64,000 bases of DNA from Dehalobacter restrictus DSM 9455 (GCF_000512895.1 NZ_CP007033.1:2529001-2593000); one strand, 5' to 3'. Numbered from the stretch's first letter, positions 18,189-28,552 are shown. Program-made: numbers and translations. The notes: generated by a model from the sequence alone, not told the origin.

Positions 18189-20573
18189 TTACAGCGGCCT
18201 GCTTTCAGGCTGCGTAAAATCCGTGTTGTAGACCGGCAGCTGCGGCAGGAATTCTTGTGATTTAGATACCGGAAGAAGGGCTATATCCAGAACTTCCTCC
18301 ATTCGTTTGACAAAACGGAATTCCAGTTCTTTCCTGATTTCTTCCGGAATTTCTTCCAGGTCCTTCAGGTTCTTTTCAGGAAGAATAATCGTTTTGATCC
18401 CCGCCCTGTGTGCGGCCAGCACCTTTTCCTTCAGTCCGCCAATCGGCAGCACATTGCCGCGTAGAGTGATCTCTCCGGTCATCGCGACATCCTGCCGGAC
18501 AGCTCTGGAAGAAAGCGCCGAAGCCATTGCCGTCGCCATCGTGATGCCGGCGGACGGTCCGTCCTTCGGTACAGCTCCCTCCGGCACATGAATGTGCAAA
18601 TCAAGCTGATCGTAAAAATCCTTGCTAATCCCCAAGCTTTCAGCCTGGGAACGGACAAATGTCAATCCTGCCTGCGCCGATTCTTTCATCACATCGCCGA
18701 GTTTTCCAGTCAGCGTCAGTCTTCCTTTGCCTGCCAGAGGCGTAGCTTCAATGGTCAGTACATCTCCTCCGACTTCAGTATAAGCCAGACCGACAGCAGC
18801 GCCGATCTCCGGTTCGAAGCCCACTGTTCGGTAAAAATAGCGGGGAGCTCCGAGTAGGGTTTCAATATCTTCCGGTGTCAGTGTCCGCGGCTTCCATTCC
18901 TTTTTCACAACACGGACCGCTACTTTACGCAACACATTAGCAATTTCGCGTTCCAAATTCCTGACTCCGGATTCCCTGGTATAGCCCCGGACAATCTTCA
19001 GGACGCAGGCGCTATCCAGCCGGACAACAATCTCTTTCAACCCGTGCACTTTCATCTGTTTCGGTATGAGGTGCCGAACCGCAATATTGACTTTTTCATC
19101 TTCGGTATAGCCGCTTAAATGAATGACTTCCATCCTGTCCAGAAGCGGACGCGGAATATTTTCGATATAGTTGGCTGTCATGATAAACAGCACTTTGGAA
19201 AGATCAAATGGAACCTCCAGATAGTGATCCGCATAGGAATGATTCTGCTCCGGATCAAGCACTTCAAGCATGGCAGAAGCAGGATCCCCGCGAAAGTCTG
19301 AAGACATTTTATCAATTTCATCAAATAGGAAGACCGGATTTTTCGTTTCCGCCTTGCGTATCCCCTGAATCACCCTGCCGGGTAATGCGCCGATATACGT
19401 CCGACGGTGACCCCTGATCTCCGCCTCATCGCGAACGCCGCCCAGGGACATTCTGACGAACTTGCGGTCCAGAGACCTCGCAATGGATTTTGCGAGTGAG
19501 GTTTTACCTACTCCGGGCGGTCCGATAAAGCAAAGTATCGGGCTGCGCATATTTGGCGTGAGTTTACGGATAGAAAGATACTCCAGGATCCGCTCCTTGA
19601 CTTTCTCCAGACCATAGTGGTCTTCTTCCAATATTTTTTCAGCCTTATGCATATCCCCTTTGTCCCTGCTCGCCTTATTCCAGGGAAGCGCGATGATCCA
19701 GTCAATATACGTCCGGACAACGGTTCCTTCAGCGGAAGATGCAGCCATTTTTTCGAGGCGGTCCAGTTCTTTCAAGGCCTTTTCCCTGGCCTCATCCGTC
19801 AGATTCGCCTTTTCGATCTTCTCTTTATATTCTTCAATTTCAGCCTGTTTTTCATCCTTGTCGCCCAGTTCTTTCTGGATCGCTTTAATCTGCTCCCGCA
19901 GGTAATATTCTTTCTGGGCCTTTTCCATCTGCTTTCGTACCCTGAGCCCAATGCGTCTTTCCAGCTCAAGAATCTCGATTTCACGCATGATCAGTTCGGT
20001 GAGCTTTTCCAGGCGTTCGCTTACATCAATCGCGCCAAGAACCGCCTGTTTATCTTCTATCTTTAAATTCAAGTGGGAAGCCACCAAATCAGCCATCCGA
20101 CCGGGCTCTTTTACAGCAAGCACCGATCCAATCGCTTCGGGGGATACTTTTTTGCCGAGACGCGCATATTCTTCAAACTGGTGGGTCAGACTTCTGGTCA
20201 TATTCTCCAGTTCTGGGCTCATACGCTCATTACCGGGGAATCTTTCTACCTGCGCTTTAAAGAAAGGATCTTCCGCCAAAAATTCCTTGACCTCGGCACG
20301 GCAGATCCCCTCGACAAGAACGCGCATTGTCCCGCCGGGAAGTCTCAAAAGCTGTTTTATATCGACAATTGTGCCTACTGTATACAGATCATCAATCGTC
20401 GGGCTGTCTATTTCCATTTCCTTTTGCGATAGTAGAAGAATCTGGCGATCCAAGAGCATTGCTTCCTCAATGGCTGCCATGGATCTTTCCCTGCCAACAT
20501 CAAGATGAATCACCATATAGGGAAAGACAAGGATTCCTCTAAGCGGAAGGATCGGTATCTCTCTTTCTTGCAT
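18189..20573 (-). CDS. lon: ATP-dependent protease Lon (LonA)
   Basis: 794 residues, full LonA architecture: N-terminal substrate domain (about 1-200), coiled region, AAA+ domain with [13 protein letters not shown], Walker [10 protein letters not shown], and C-terminal protease with catalytic Ser in [14 protein letters not shown] and Lys further on. Degrades damaged and regulatory proteins in the cytoplasm. Next to lonB (38-base gap), in the same orientation, so likely co-transcribed from the lonB side. Confidence 0.97.
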   Translation of the reverse strand: MQEREIPILPLRGILVFPYMVIHLDVGRERSMAAIEEAMLLDRQILLLSQKEMEIDSPTIDDLYTVGTIVDIKQLLRLPGGTMRVLVEGICRAEVKEFLAEDPFFKAQVERFPGNERMSPELENMTRSLTHQFEEYARLGKKVSPEAIGSVLAVKEPGRMADLVASHLNLKIEDKQAVLGAIDVSERLEKLTELIMREIEILELERRIGLRVRKQMEKAQKEYYLREQIKAIQKELGDKDEKQAEIEEYKEKIEKANLTDEAREKALKELDRLEKMAASSAEGTVVRTYIDWIIALPWNKASRDKGDMHKAEKILEEDHYGLEKVKERILEYLSIRKLTPNMRSPILCFIGPPGVGKTSLAKSIARSLDRKFVRMSLGGVRDEAEIRGHRRTYIGALPGRVIQGIRKAETKNPVFLFDEIDKMSSDFRGDPASAMLEVLDPEQNHSYADHYLEVPFDLSKVLFIMTANYIENIPRPLLDRMEVIHLSGYTEDEKVNIAVRHLIPKQMKVHGLKEIVVRLDSACVLKIVRGYTRESGVRNLEREIANVLRKVAVRVVKKEWKPRTLTPEDIETLLGAPRYFYRTVGFEPEIGAAVGLAYTEVGGDVLTIEATPLAGKGRLTLTGKLGDVMKESAQAGLTFVRSQAESLGISKDFYDQLDLHIHVPEGAVPKDGPSAGITMATAMASALSSRAVRQDVAMTGEITLRGNVLPIGGLKEKVLAAHRAGIKTIILPEKNLKDLEEIPEEIRKELEFRFVKRMEEVLDIALLPVSKSQEFLPQLPVYNTDFTQPESRPL

Positions 20574-20611
20574 AATTTATCTCCCCTCAAAAGACTTGTC
20601 AGTGCTATATT

Positions 20612-22357
20612 TTAACACGGCTTACCTTGTTCATGCAAATTGCCTGATGGAATTTTTATCCTTTTCAGCACTTTATTCAGCGATACCTCCTTTTCCGACA
20701 AATCCACTTCGACCATGTCGGTGGTCGGCAGAACAGGTTGCAGTACTGCATTCAATATCTCATCGAGCGTTTCCACCGGAATGATCTGGATGTCCTTTTC
20801 CCAGTGAGCAAACCTGGCCTGCCAGTTTTCCTGCGGAATAAATACTTTTTTACACCCTGACTGGACGGCTGCCTCAATTTTGGCACTGATCCCGCCAACC
20901 GGTTTTACTCTGCCCCGAATCGATAACTCCCCGGTCATAGCTGCGGTATTGTCTACCTTGCATTTCTTAATTGCTGAATACACTGCGGTCGCCATTGCCG
21001 TCCCTGCCGACGGACCATCCATTGGAACTCCCCCGGGGAAATTGACATGGATATCGTAATGACGCGGTTCAATCCTATGCTCCCGGCAAAGCACCGTCAG
21101 AACATTTTCCAGCGAGGAGCGCGCCATACTTTTCCGGCGCGTTTTTTTACCCTCATAACCTGATTCTTCCTCTTCAACAATTCCGGTTACATAGAGCTCT
21201 CCCTTACGGTTCCTGACCGGGTAGGCTGTGACCTCGATTTCCAGGAGCATGCCAAGGTTTGCTCCGTAGATTGCTAGGCCGTTGACCAATCCTATCTGGG
21301 GGAAAGGCGGAATTTTTTTCTCCGGCCTTGGCGTGTATTGTCCGGTCGTAACCACCCACTCAATGTTCTCCTCATCGATACAGCAATGGCCTTCATTTTG
21401 AACGACTCCGGCTGCCAGCTGCACGATATTGACAGCTTCTCTGCCGTTCGTGGCGTATTTTTTAAGAACTTCCAATGCTCTGTCTGTGATCTCTATATCA
21501 ATTTTTTCGGCGGCATTTTTGGCGATGACTGCAATTTCCTCCGGCTGAAGCGCCCTGAAGAAGATTTCCATACAGCGTGAGCGTACTGCCGCTGGTATTT
21601 CCTCCGGTCTTCTGGTCGTCGCACCAATCATTCTAAAATCTGCCGGCAAGCCGTTTTGGAAAATATCGTGGATGTGCTCAGGGACATTGCTGTCCTCAGA
21701 GCTGTAGTACGAGCTTTCCAGAATAACCTTGCGGTCCTCCATCACTTTAAGCAGTTTATTAATTTGGATAGTGTGAAGTTCACCAATTTCATCAATAAAA
21801 AGAATCCCACCGTGGGCTTTGGTGACTGCACCCATCTTCGGCTGCGGTATTCCCGCCATCCCCATGGCGCCAGCTCCCTGATAAATCGGATCATGGACAG
21901 AACCAATCAGCGGGTCAGCGATCCCTCTCTCATCGAATCTGGCCGTCGTACCGTCAATTTCAATAAATTTTGCCTCACTTTTAAACGGTGAGAGCGAATT
22001 TTTCATAGCTTCTTGAAGGACAAGCCTGGCTGCGGCTGTTTTGCCGACGCCCGGAGGCCCGTACAGCAGGACATGCTGGGGATTCGGCCCGCACAAAGCA
22101 GCCCGAAGTGCTTTCACGCCTTCTTTTTGTCCAATGATCTCCGCAAAGACTTCCGGTCTGGTCTTTTCCGACAGCGGGATCGTCAAAGATATTTTACGCA
22201 TTCTTTGCAGCTTTTCTTTTTGTTTTACGGACTCCTTCTCCACAGCAGATCTCGTCGAGTACTGCTGCCTTAACATCGTCCAGAAATAAATCCCGACAAC
22301 CAATACAAAAGCCAGCTGAATCATCGCCAGTAGTGACCCGAACCCTAAACCTTCCAT
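20612..22357 (-). CDS. lonB: ATP-dependent protease LonB
   Basis: 581 residues, with an N-terminal membrane-anchor helix (about 8-28), AAA+ domain with [13 protein letters not shown] and FIDEIGELH, and a protease domain with catalytic Ser in PMDGPSAGTAMA. In Bacillus LonB is forespore-specific, so this supports a sporulating ancestry. It lies directly upstream of lonA. The conserved clpX neighbour is 6.3 kb away because other genes intervene. Confidence 0.95.
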   Translation of the reverse strand: MEGLGFGSLLAMIQLAFVLVVGIYFWTMLRQQYSTRSAVEKESVKQKEKLQRMRKISLTIPLSEKTRPEVFAEIIGQKEGVKALRAALCGPNPQHVLLYGPPGVGKTAAARLVLQEAMKNSLSPFKSEAKFIEIDGTTARFDERGIADPLIGSVHDPIYQGAGAMGMAGIPQPKMGAVTKAHGGILFIDEIGELHTIQINKLLKVMEDRKVILESSYYSSEDSNVPEHIHDIFQNGLPADFRMIGATTRRPEEIPAAVRSRCMEIFFRALQPEEIAVIAKNAAEKIDIEITDRALEVLKKYATNGREAVNIVQLAAGVVQNEGHCCIDEENIEWVVTTGQYTPRPEKKIPPFPQIGLVNGLAIYGANLGMLLEIEVTAYPVRNRKGELYVTGIVEEEESGYEGKKTRRKSMARSSLENVLTVLCREHRIEPRHYDIHVNFPGGVPMDGPSAGTAMATAVYSAIKKCKVDNTAAMTGELSIRGRVKPVGGISAKIEAAVQSGCKKVFIPQENWQARFAHWEKDIQIIPVETLDEILNAVLQPVLPTTDMVEVDLSEKEVSLNKVLKRIKIPSGNLHEQGKPC

Positions 22358-22509
22358 TCCTGTACCTCCTGCTCAAGACTCTCTATGTAGTATTTACCAG
22401 ATCAGAAGATTCAAAACATATTGCCAAAATCACCCGCAGAACCAGTTGCATTAATTATATTAAAGTGATATCATAATCATATCAATTAAATGTATGATCC
22501 AGTTGTTTG

Positions 22510-22535
22510 ATCCAGTTCGATCAGACTGGATTTTT
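22510..22535 (+). other. Hairpin plus T-run in the SPFH gene leader
   Basis: ATCCAGT/ACTGGAT stem with an 8-base loop and five T residues just before the ribosome site of the SPFH gene. It resembles an intrinsic terminator, with no plus-strand gene upstream. It may attenuate the SPFH gene. Confidence 0.4.
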
Positions 22536-22557
22536 CTCCAAGAAAGGATGATAAACT

Positions 22558-23421
22558 ATGATCGAAAAAAAAGTATGGAAAATTAACGGGTTCTTAGGCA
22601 TTCTCATTTTTTTAGCCCTTTTAGCTGCAACAGTATTTAATGTTATCGCCTCAGTCAAAGAAACAGGATTCACGAATATCGTACTGGCAGCCATTCTGCT
22701 TCTTCTGGCACTGATTGTGTCAACCGGCATCCAGGTTGTCCAGCCAAATCAAGCCAAAGTACTGACATTCTTCGGCAGCTATATTGGCAGCATTCGCGAA
22801 CCTGGCATCTGGATGACGGTTCCGTTCGTTGCAGCAAAAAAGATTTCTCTAAAAGTCCGCAACTTCAACAGTGAGCGTTTGAAAGTCAATGATGTCGACG
22901 GCAATCCGATTGAAATTGCTGCGGTTGTCGTAATCAAAGTGGTTGACTCTGCTAAAGCTGTATTTGATGTGGACAATTATGAGCAGTTTGTAGAAATCCA
23001 AAGTGAGACAGCATTGCGCCATGTTGCAACCAAATATCCTTATGACAATTATGAAGAAGGTGACGTTTCCTTAAGGGGCAACACCGAGGAAGTAGCCGAA
23101 GAAATTGCGAAGGAACTTCAGGAGCGCCTTACACTTGCCGGCGTGGAAGTAATTGAAGCCCGCCTGACCCACCTGGCCTATGCCACCGAGATTGCGAGCG
23201 CCATGCTTCAGAGGCAACAGGCCAACGCAATCCTGGCCGCCCGTCAGAAAATTGTGGAAGGTGCTGTCGGAATGGCCCAGATGGCCATTCAGCAGTTGGA
23301 AAACAGCGGGACAATCGAACTTGACGACGAACGCAAGATGGCAATGATCAACAACCTACTTGTCGCAATTGTCTCCGACCGTTCAGCCCAGCCAGTACTC
23401 AATACCGGCACCCTGTATTAA
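22558..23421 (+). CDS. SPFH/prohibitin-domain membrane protein
   Basis: 287 residues. Two N-terminal hydrophobic segments (about 12-30 and 40-60) are followed by an SPFH domain starting [19 protein letters not shown], and a helical C-terminal part ending in a region of Ala/Gln heptads. SPFH proteins assemble into large membrane-bound oligomers, linked with lipid domains and proteases; a specific role here is unknown. AAGGATG-type ribosome site near ATG 22558. It is directly followed by a 54-residue Arc-like gene, a pairing seen in many bacteria. Confidence 0.87.
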   Translation: MIEKKVWKINGFLGILIFLALLAATVFNVIASVKETGFTNIVLAAILLLLALIVSTGIQVVQPNQAKVLTFFGSYIGSIREPGIWMTVPFVAAKKISLKVRNFNSERLKVNDVDGNPIEIAAVVVIKVVDSAKAVFDVDNYEQFVEIQSETALRHVATKYPYDNYEEGDVSLRGNTEEVAEEIAKELQERLTLAGVEVIEARLTHLAYATEIASAMLQRQQANAILAARQKIVEGAVGMAQMAIQQLENSGTIELDDERKMAMINNLLVAIVSDRSAQPVLNTGTLY

Positions 23422-23444
23422 AAAGCATTGGCAGGAGCAGGATA

Positions 23445-23609
23445 ATGGCAGACAAGAAGAACTTTCCGCTGCGTATCGATCCAAAGCTATTCAGCATTAT
23501 TGAAGAATGGGCGTCCGACGAATTTCGGAGCGTCAACGCTCACATTGAATATCTCCTGCGGGAAAGCGTCCGAAAAGCCGGAAGGATTCCTAAAAAAAAT
23601 TCAGATTGA
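23445..23609 (+). CDS. Arc-like ribbon-helix-helix small protein
   Basis: 54 residues: a short basic strand ([18 protein letters not shown]) followed by two helices ([22 protein letters not shown]), the pattern of Arc/MetJ ribbon-helix-helix DNA-binding proteins. ATG at 23445 follows GGAGCAGG. It starts 23 bases after the SPFH stop. It may act as an autoregulator of the pair, but no operator was identified. Confidence 0.75.
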   Translation: MADKKNFPLRIDPKLFSIIEEWASDEFRSVNAHIEYLLRESVRKAGRIPKKNSD

Positions 23610-23659
23610 CAAAAAGGGCCTTCTATGCAATATTGTTAGCGTAGGGAAATGAGAAATGA

Positions 23660-23835
23660 ATGATTAATCCCAGGTGCCTCAGGATGAGGATAATAGGGAA
23701 GACCGGGAAACCGGCGCGGACCCACCACTGTATGCGGAGACGAATTCCGAATGCCACTGGATATGATCTGGGAAGGCCGGGAGGAGAATGACCCGTAAGC
23801 CAGGAGACCTGCCTAGGATTGGGAAGATGATGTAA
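23660..23835 (+). promoter_or_regulatory. Cobalamin (B12) riboswitch
   Basis: Core elements in order: AGGTGCC, GATAATAGGGAA, CCGGCGCGGACCC, CCACTG, GGGAAGGCCGGGAGGA, TGACCCGTAAGCC, and the B12 box AGCCAGGAGACCTGCC at 23798-23813. A terminator hairpin follows at 23879. Adenosylcobalamin binding should shut off the btuFCD-cbiZ operon. Confidence 0.95.
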
Positions 23836-23878
23836 TGGTAAGAACACTTCCTTCAATGATTAAATGACTTAGAATGGG

Positions 23879-23915
23879 AAAGTCTCTTAGAATATAAGAG
23901 ACTTTTGTTTTGTTT
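23879..23915 (+). terminator. Riboswitch expression-platform terminator
   Basis: Perfect 11-bp stem AAAGTCTCTTA/TAAGAGACTTT with a 5-base loop and a T-rich tail. It ends about 20 bases before the btuF ribosome site. Confidence 0.85.
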
Positions 23916-23950
23916 TATTTAAAAAGAATCGAAACAAAGGAGAAATGATT

Positions 23951-24868
23951 ATGAAGAAGAAACCAATTGCACTGCTGTTGATTCTGCCCCTGGTGCTTAC
24001 CCTGGCCCTTGGACTGGCCACAGGCTGTTCAACGCAAAATGAGCAGGCCTTGAAGGGAAAAACGTTTACAGACACGATGGGCAGACAGATCACCCTTGAC
24101 GCGTACCCCCAGAAAATTATTTCTTTGGCCCCTGCTATTACTGAAATACTTTTTGCCATTGGCCTTGATCAGGAAATTATCGGTGTAACCGATTACTGTG
24201 ATTATCCCGAGCAAGCGTTGACTAAAGAAAAAATGGGCGGATTTAAGAACCCGAATCTGGAAACGATTGTCGCTGCCGAGCCTGATATGGTCTTTATTGC
24301 AGCCGGCGTGCAGGAAGATGTCATCAAGAAGCTTGAAGAGCTGAAGGTGACGGTTGTTGTACTCGATGCCGATACGATCGATCAGGTTATCAGCAATATC
24401 GAATTGGCTGGTTCTTTGACTGGTAAGGAAGCAGAAGCCAAGAAAGTCACTGCAGATATGAGAACCAGAATGACAAATATAACCTCCAAACTCAAAGACA
24501 TCGCCAAACCAACTGTATTTGTGGAAATTTGGGACGATCCTCTGATGTCGGCCGGTTCAACCAGTTTTGTCAATAACCTTATCGAAGTTGCCGGAGGCGT
24601 CAATATTGCTGCCGGCAATACTGAAAAATTTTATAATTACAGCATGGAAAGTCTGCTCCAAGCCGATCCGGATTATTACATCATCAATACTCATGCCCAT
24701 ACCCCAGCTGATATCCAAAACAGAACCGGCTATGAAGTCTTAAGTGCGGTGAAAGACAACAAGGTATATGCTGTCGACGACAACCTGATCAGCCGCTCAG
24801 GCCCAAGAGTCATTGACGGTCTGGAGCAAATCGCAAAAATTATTCATCCTGAAATTTTTGGAAATTAA
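23951..24868 (+). CDS. btuF: Corrinoid ABC transporter, substrate-binding lipoprotein
   Basis: About 305 residues. A lipoprotein signal is present (hydrophobic core LLLILPLVLTLALGL, then ATGC with the acylated Cys). The BtuF/FhuD-type fold follows, with IISLAPAITEILFAIG and the helical-backbone binding-protein pattern. It catches the corrinoid outside the membrane. AAGGAG is 8 bases before ATG 23951; the ATG at 23945 is too close. First gene of the B12-riboswitch operon. Iron-siderophore binding is excluded mainly by the riboswitch and cbiZ context. Confidence 0.9.
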   Translation: MKKKPIALLLILPLVLTLALGLATGCSTQNEQALKGKTFTDTMGRQITLDAYPQKIISLAPAITEILFAIGLDQEIIGVTDYCDYPEQALTKEKMGGFKNPNLETIVAAEPDMVFIAAGVQEDVIKKLEELKVTVVVLDADTIDQVISNIELAGSLTGKEAEAKKVTADMRTRMTNITSKLKDIAKPTVFVEIWDDPLMSAGSTSFVNNLIEVAGGVNIAAGNTEKFYNYSMESLLQADPDYYIINTHAHTPADIQNRTGYEVLSAVKDNKVYAVDDNLISRSGPRVIDGLEQIAKIIHPEIFGN

Positions 24869-25932
24869 TGGTGCTATTGATCATGGATGTTTTAAAAAAC
24901 CGGAAAAGTTGGAAGTACCTGCTGATCTGCTTCACCTTGTTTTTGATTGCTGTGGGCATTTTTTGCACAACGGTTGGCTCAGCAGATATTTCGTTTAAAG
25001 AGAGCGCCGGAATTATCATGAGCAAAGTACCTTTATTGAATCACTGGTTTCATGCTGAAGACTATCCCCATGTCCATCAAACGATTATCTGGTCTCTGCG
25101 TGTTCCGAGAATCATTCTGGCAGCTTTGGTTGGCGGAGCTCTGGGCGTCATCGGAGGTACCCTGCAGGGTTTTTTCAAAAACCCGATGGCCGATCCTTAC
25201 GTAATGGGTGTATCCTCCGGAGCAGGTTTGGGTGCGACGATCGCCATCATTACCGGAGCAGGCGGTTTCCTGGGCATGATCGAAATTCCTGTTTTCAGTT
25301 TTATCGGTGCTTTTCTGACAACCTGGATCGTCTACTCCCTAGCCAAAGTCGGGAAAAAAGTCGTTGTCACGACACTTCTGCTGGCAGGGGTCGCACTCAG
25401 TGCGTTTCTGTCAGCAGTCATGTCTTTTCTGATGGTTTTGAATACGGATGATATCGATAAAATTTATCTATGGCTCATGGGCAGTTTTGCCAACAAGAGC
25501 TGGGAGCATATCCAACTTGCCGCGCCGTTTATCATTATTGGCGTGATTGTCTTATTCACTTTAGCGAAGGAAATGAATGCAATGGTATTCGGCGACAGTG
25601 CCGCCCAGCATCTTGGCATCAATCTTGGGAAACTGCAAATCATTCTGCTGATGGCCACCTCCCTGACAACAGCGGGAGCCGTGGCATCCTGCGGCTCCAT
25701 TGGTTTTGTCGGACTAATCGTTCCACATATTGTCAGGATTATGGTCGGTCCGGATCACCGGGTCCTGCTTCCACTCTCCTTTCTTGTGGGCGGGACCTTT
25801 TTGGTGATTACCGATACGATTGCCAGGACATGCCTGGGCTCACAGGAAATCCCTGTTGGTGTCATCACTGCGCTTTTTGGTGGACCCTTCTTCATCTATC
25901 TGCTGAAGAAAAAGAAAGAGAGAGTAATATAA
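24868..25932 (+). CDS. btuC: Corrinoid ABC transporter permease
   Basis: 354 residues with about ten transmembrane helices, FecCD/BtuC family (LRVPRIILAALVGGALGVIGG, NPMADPYVMGVSSGAGLG). It forms the dimeric channel for the corrinoid. The start ATG overlaps the btuF stop (TAATG), pointing to translational coupling. Confidence 0.92.
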   Translation: MVLLIMDVLKNRKSWKYLLICFTLFLIAVGIFCTTVGSADISFKESAGIIMSKVPLLNHWFHAEDYPHVHQTIIWSLRVPRIILAALVGGALGVIGGTLQGFFKNPMADPYVMGVSSGAGLGATIAIITGAGGFLGMIEIPVFSFIGAFLTTWIVYSLAKVGKKVVVTTLLLAGVALSAFLSAVMSFLMVLNTDDIDKIYLWLMGSFANKSWEHIQLAAPFIIIGVIVLFTLAKEMNAMVFGDSAAQHLGINLGKLQIILLMATSLTTAGAVASCGSIGFVGLIVPHIVRIMVGPDHRVLLPLSFLVGGTFLVITDTIARTCLGSQEIPVGVITALFGGPFFIYLLKKKKERVI

Positions 25933-27204
25933 GTGGATTCTTTAATCATTGCCAGCAACCTTACATTCGCCTATGGCAGTAAAAATATTCTGGAAGACTT
26001 AAGCCTGGAAATCAGCAAGGGCAGCTTTGTATCCATCATCGGCCCCAACGGGTCCGGCAAGTCTACCCTGCTGAAAAATATTACCGCAGAAATTACTCCC
26101 CAGAAGGGGGCCGTCCTGCTCGATGATCAGGATATTTTTAAGATTAAGAAAAAAGATCTTGCCAAAACGATTGCAGTCGTCCCCCAGGATACCGGAGGGG
26201 ATTTTGCTTTTTCTGTCATGGAGACGGTACTGATGGGCAGAATGCCTCATCAAAAGCGATTTGAGGGCGATTCTGAAAAGGATGTGGAGATTGCTCAATG
26301 GGCGATGGAGCTGACAAACGTCTGGCACCTGAAGGACCGCTCTGTGAACGAACTAAGCGGAGGCGAGCGGCAAAGAGTCATTGTGGCCAGAGCCTTAACT
26401 CAGGAACCCAAAGTCCTGCTGCTCGATGAACCCACCTCTCATTTAGATATCCAGCACCAATATGAATTGCTGGAACTTCTGGATCGTTTGAATAAAACCA
26501 AAAGCCTGACCGTAATCGCTGTTTTGCACGATCTTAACCTTGCTGCCCAGTTCAGCCATAAAATCATTCTTCTCGATAAAGGCAGAATTGTGGCTTATGG
26601 CAGTCCTGTTGAAGTGCTGACAGCCCAGAAGATCCGGGACAGCTACCATATCGAAGTTGCGATTACGACGAATGAAATCACCGGACGCTTTAATATTATT
26701 CCGTTAAGTAAAAAGAAGGACCGGAGTGAGGCTGCCAGGGATGTACGTATCCATTTACTCTGCGGCGGCGGAAGCGGTGTCTATCTGATGGAACAATTGG
26801 TTCAGGCCGGTTATCAGGTGAGCTGCGGCGTCCTGAACATTGGAGATTCGGACTGGAAAAAAGCCAAAGAGCTCGGCATTGCCGTTTCCGAAGAAGCTCC
26901 TTTTTCCCCCATCTCCGCCGAAGCCTTTAACATGAACGAAGAGCTTCTAAATGAAGCAGACCTGATCATTGTTTTGTCTGTCCCTTTCGGGTACGGGAAC
27001 ATCGTCAATTTAGAACAGGTTTCCGTGGCCTTACACCTTAAAAACAAAAAAGTAATGATTGTGGAAACTGAATCAGAACAGTGGGATTACACAGGAGATT
27101 TTACCGGTGGCAAAGCTGACAGCCTTCTTGCCGGCATGATGCAGCACGGCGCAGAGAAGTTCGGCAGTATCCGGGAACTATTAGGTAGGATCGGAGGAAA
27201 ATGA
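25933..27204 (+). CDS. btuD: Corrinoid ABC transporter ATPase with extra C-terminal domain
   Basis: 423 residues. Residues 1-250 are a standard ABC ATPase: Walker A GPNGSGKST (37-45), signature LSGGE (141-145), Walker B LLLDEP (162-167), His switch (199). The GTG start directly follows the btuC stop. Residues about 270-423 form a second domain, Rossmann-like in look (VRIHLLCGGGSGVYLMEQL then alternating strands and helices), which ordinary BtuD lacks. I do not recognise a function for it. It may link transport to the salvage enzyme cbiZ encoded next. Confidence 0.88.
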   Translation: MDSLIIASNLTFAYGSKNILEDLSLEISKGSFVSIIGPNGSGKSTLLKNITAEITPQKGAVLLDDQDIFKIKKKDLAKTIAVVPQDTGGDFAFSVMETVLMGRMPHQKRFEGDSEKDVEIAQWAMELTNVWHLKDRSVNELSGGERQRVIVARALTQEPKVLLLDEPTSHLDIQHQYELLELLDRLNKTKSLTVIAVLHDLNLAAQFSHKIILLDKGRIVAYGSPVEVLTAQKIRDSYHIEVAITTNEITGRFNIIPLSKKKDRSEAARDVRIHLLCGGGSGVYLMEQLVQAGYQVSCGVLNIGDSDWKKAKELGIAVSEEAPFSPISAEAFNMNEELLNEADLIIVLSVPFGYGNIVNLEQVSVALHLKNKKVMIVETESEQWDYTGDFTGGKADSLLAGMMQHGAEKFGSIRELLGRIGGK

Positions 27205-27205
27205 T

Positions 27206-28399
27206 TTGCTTCTGTGGACTTACGAAACAGGTGATACTGTTGAGCGCTATAAAGACAGTATCATTATTTCTTTCAAGGATGACCGCAAGGTCCTGAGTAC
27301 CGCCCATTTAAACGGTGGTTACCGCGAAAACCTGAAATTTGTTTTTAACCACGATATTAATTCCGGGATGGGTTTGACGTGTGACATCACTCCAGCCGTC
27401 TATGAGGAACATATGAAGCTGATTGCCACGAAATTGGATCTTGATCCTGAAGCCTCCGCAGGCCTTCTGACGGCTGCTGCCATGAATAATGTGGCTATTC
27501 GGACAGCAAGCTACGAAGATCTAACTGTCACCGCAGTGGTAACCGGCGGCATCGAAATGAACGGCGGCCGGATCGGTGATCCCGCTTTTTTTCATGAACG
27601 GCAGGGGGAAACGGTAACCATTCCAGCTGGAACGATTAATATTCTGCTGTATATCAATGCCGATCTTCCGGAAGAGACCCTGACCCGAGCACTTGTGACC
27701 TGTACAGAAGCCAAAACGGCTGCCCTGCAGGAGCTTATGGCCGGCAGCTGTTATTCCAGAGGCATCGCCACAGGATCAGGCACAGACGGGACGGTCATCA
27801 TCTGCAACAGCAAGTCTGGCTCCCGGCTTTTCTATGCCGGCAAACACAGCAAATTGGGAGAGCTGATTGGAATTACCGTCAAACAGGCTTTGAAGGAGGC
27901 TCTTTTCCTGCAGACCGGTCTTTGTCCGGAATACCAATTCAGTCTGCTGAACCGCCTGAAAAGATTCGGTATCAATGAAGAAACCCTCTGGCAGGAATAT
28001 CAGAAGGGCATCGGTGTCCTGTGTCAGGAATCTACGTCTCGAGCGGGAGTTCCGAATCAAGCGGAATCGAGAAAACCAGGATCACTAGATAAGCAAAAGT
28101 TCCTGAACAGGTTAAAAAAGATAGAATGCGAAGAGGAACTTGTGATCCCGGCTACGCTCTATGTCCATCTGATGGATCAATTGGACTGGCAGTTATTATC
28201 ACCTGCTCAGGCTGCCTCCGAAGGGAAAATCATCATTGAACGTCTCAGGAGAAATTATGATTTACCGGATGATTTTTTACATGATTTTCTGAATGATTTC
28301 TTAATTTCCTACAGCTCCGTTTACGATGCCATAACGGCAATGTCCCATTGCTTTGCAGTGCTGACAGTAAGGATCATTGCTGCAGCGAAGTTCGGCTAG
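27206..28399 (+). CDS. cbiZ: Adenosylcobinamide amidohydrolase-like protein
   Basis: 397 residues. The CbiZ domain covers about residues 10-235, with NGGYREN, GLTCDITPA, AAMNNVAI, TGGIEMNGGRIGD and the C-terminal ATGSGTDG patch. CbiZ removes the aminopropanol side chain so that imported adenosylcobinamide-type corrinoids enter the cobyric-acid branch of B12 synthesis (corrinoid remodelling). Residues 236-397 are an extra helical tail of unknown role. TTG start at 27206 with GGAGG upstream, one base after the btuD stop. Last gene of the operon. Confidence 0.87.
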   Translation: MLLWTYETGDTVERYKDSIIISFKDDRKVLSTAHLNGGYRENLKFVFNHDINSGMGLTCDITPAVYEEHMKLIATKLDLDPEASAGLLTAAAMNNVAIRTASYEDLTVTAVVTGGIEMNGGRIGDPAFFHERQGETVTIPAGTINILLYINADLPEETLTRALVTCTEAKTAALQELMAGSCYSRGIATGSGTDGTVIICNSKSGSRLFYAGKHSKLGELIGITVKQALKEALFLQTGLCPEYQFSLLNRLKRFGINEETLWQEYQKGIGVLCQESTSRAGVPNQAESRKPGSLDKQKFLNRLKKIECEEELVIPATLYVHLMDQLDWQLLSPAQAASEGKIIIERLRRNYDLPDDFLHDFLNDFLISYSSVYDAITAMSHCFAVLTVRIIAAAKFG

Positions 28400-28478
28400 A
28401 ACAGTATCCTCAAATTGTTGTTTTTTCATTTTGTATATTACATTACCATTATGTGAGGGTAAGTCTGTGAGCCACAAT

Positions 28479-28552
28479 ACCGCTTTTCGGCTATTGCGCC
28501 AAGGATGGCGCAATAGCCGAAGAGCGGTTAGGGTACATGACGTAAACCCTAA
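28479..28552. other. Two consecutive large hairpins between cbiZ and clpX
   Basis: The first has a 22-bp stem (28479-28500 with 28507-28528; one G-U pair; loop AAGGAT). The second is a 7-bp stem TTAGGGT/ACCCTAA (28528-28534 and 28546-28552). They lie between convergent cbiZ and clpX. They may terminate both, although there is no T-run; a mobile palindrome is possible. Confidence 0.6.
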
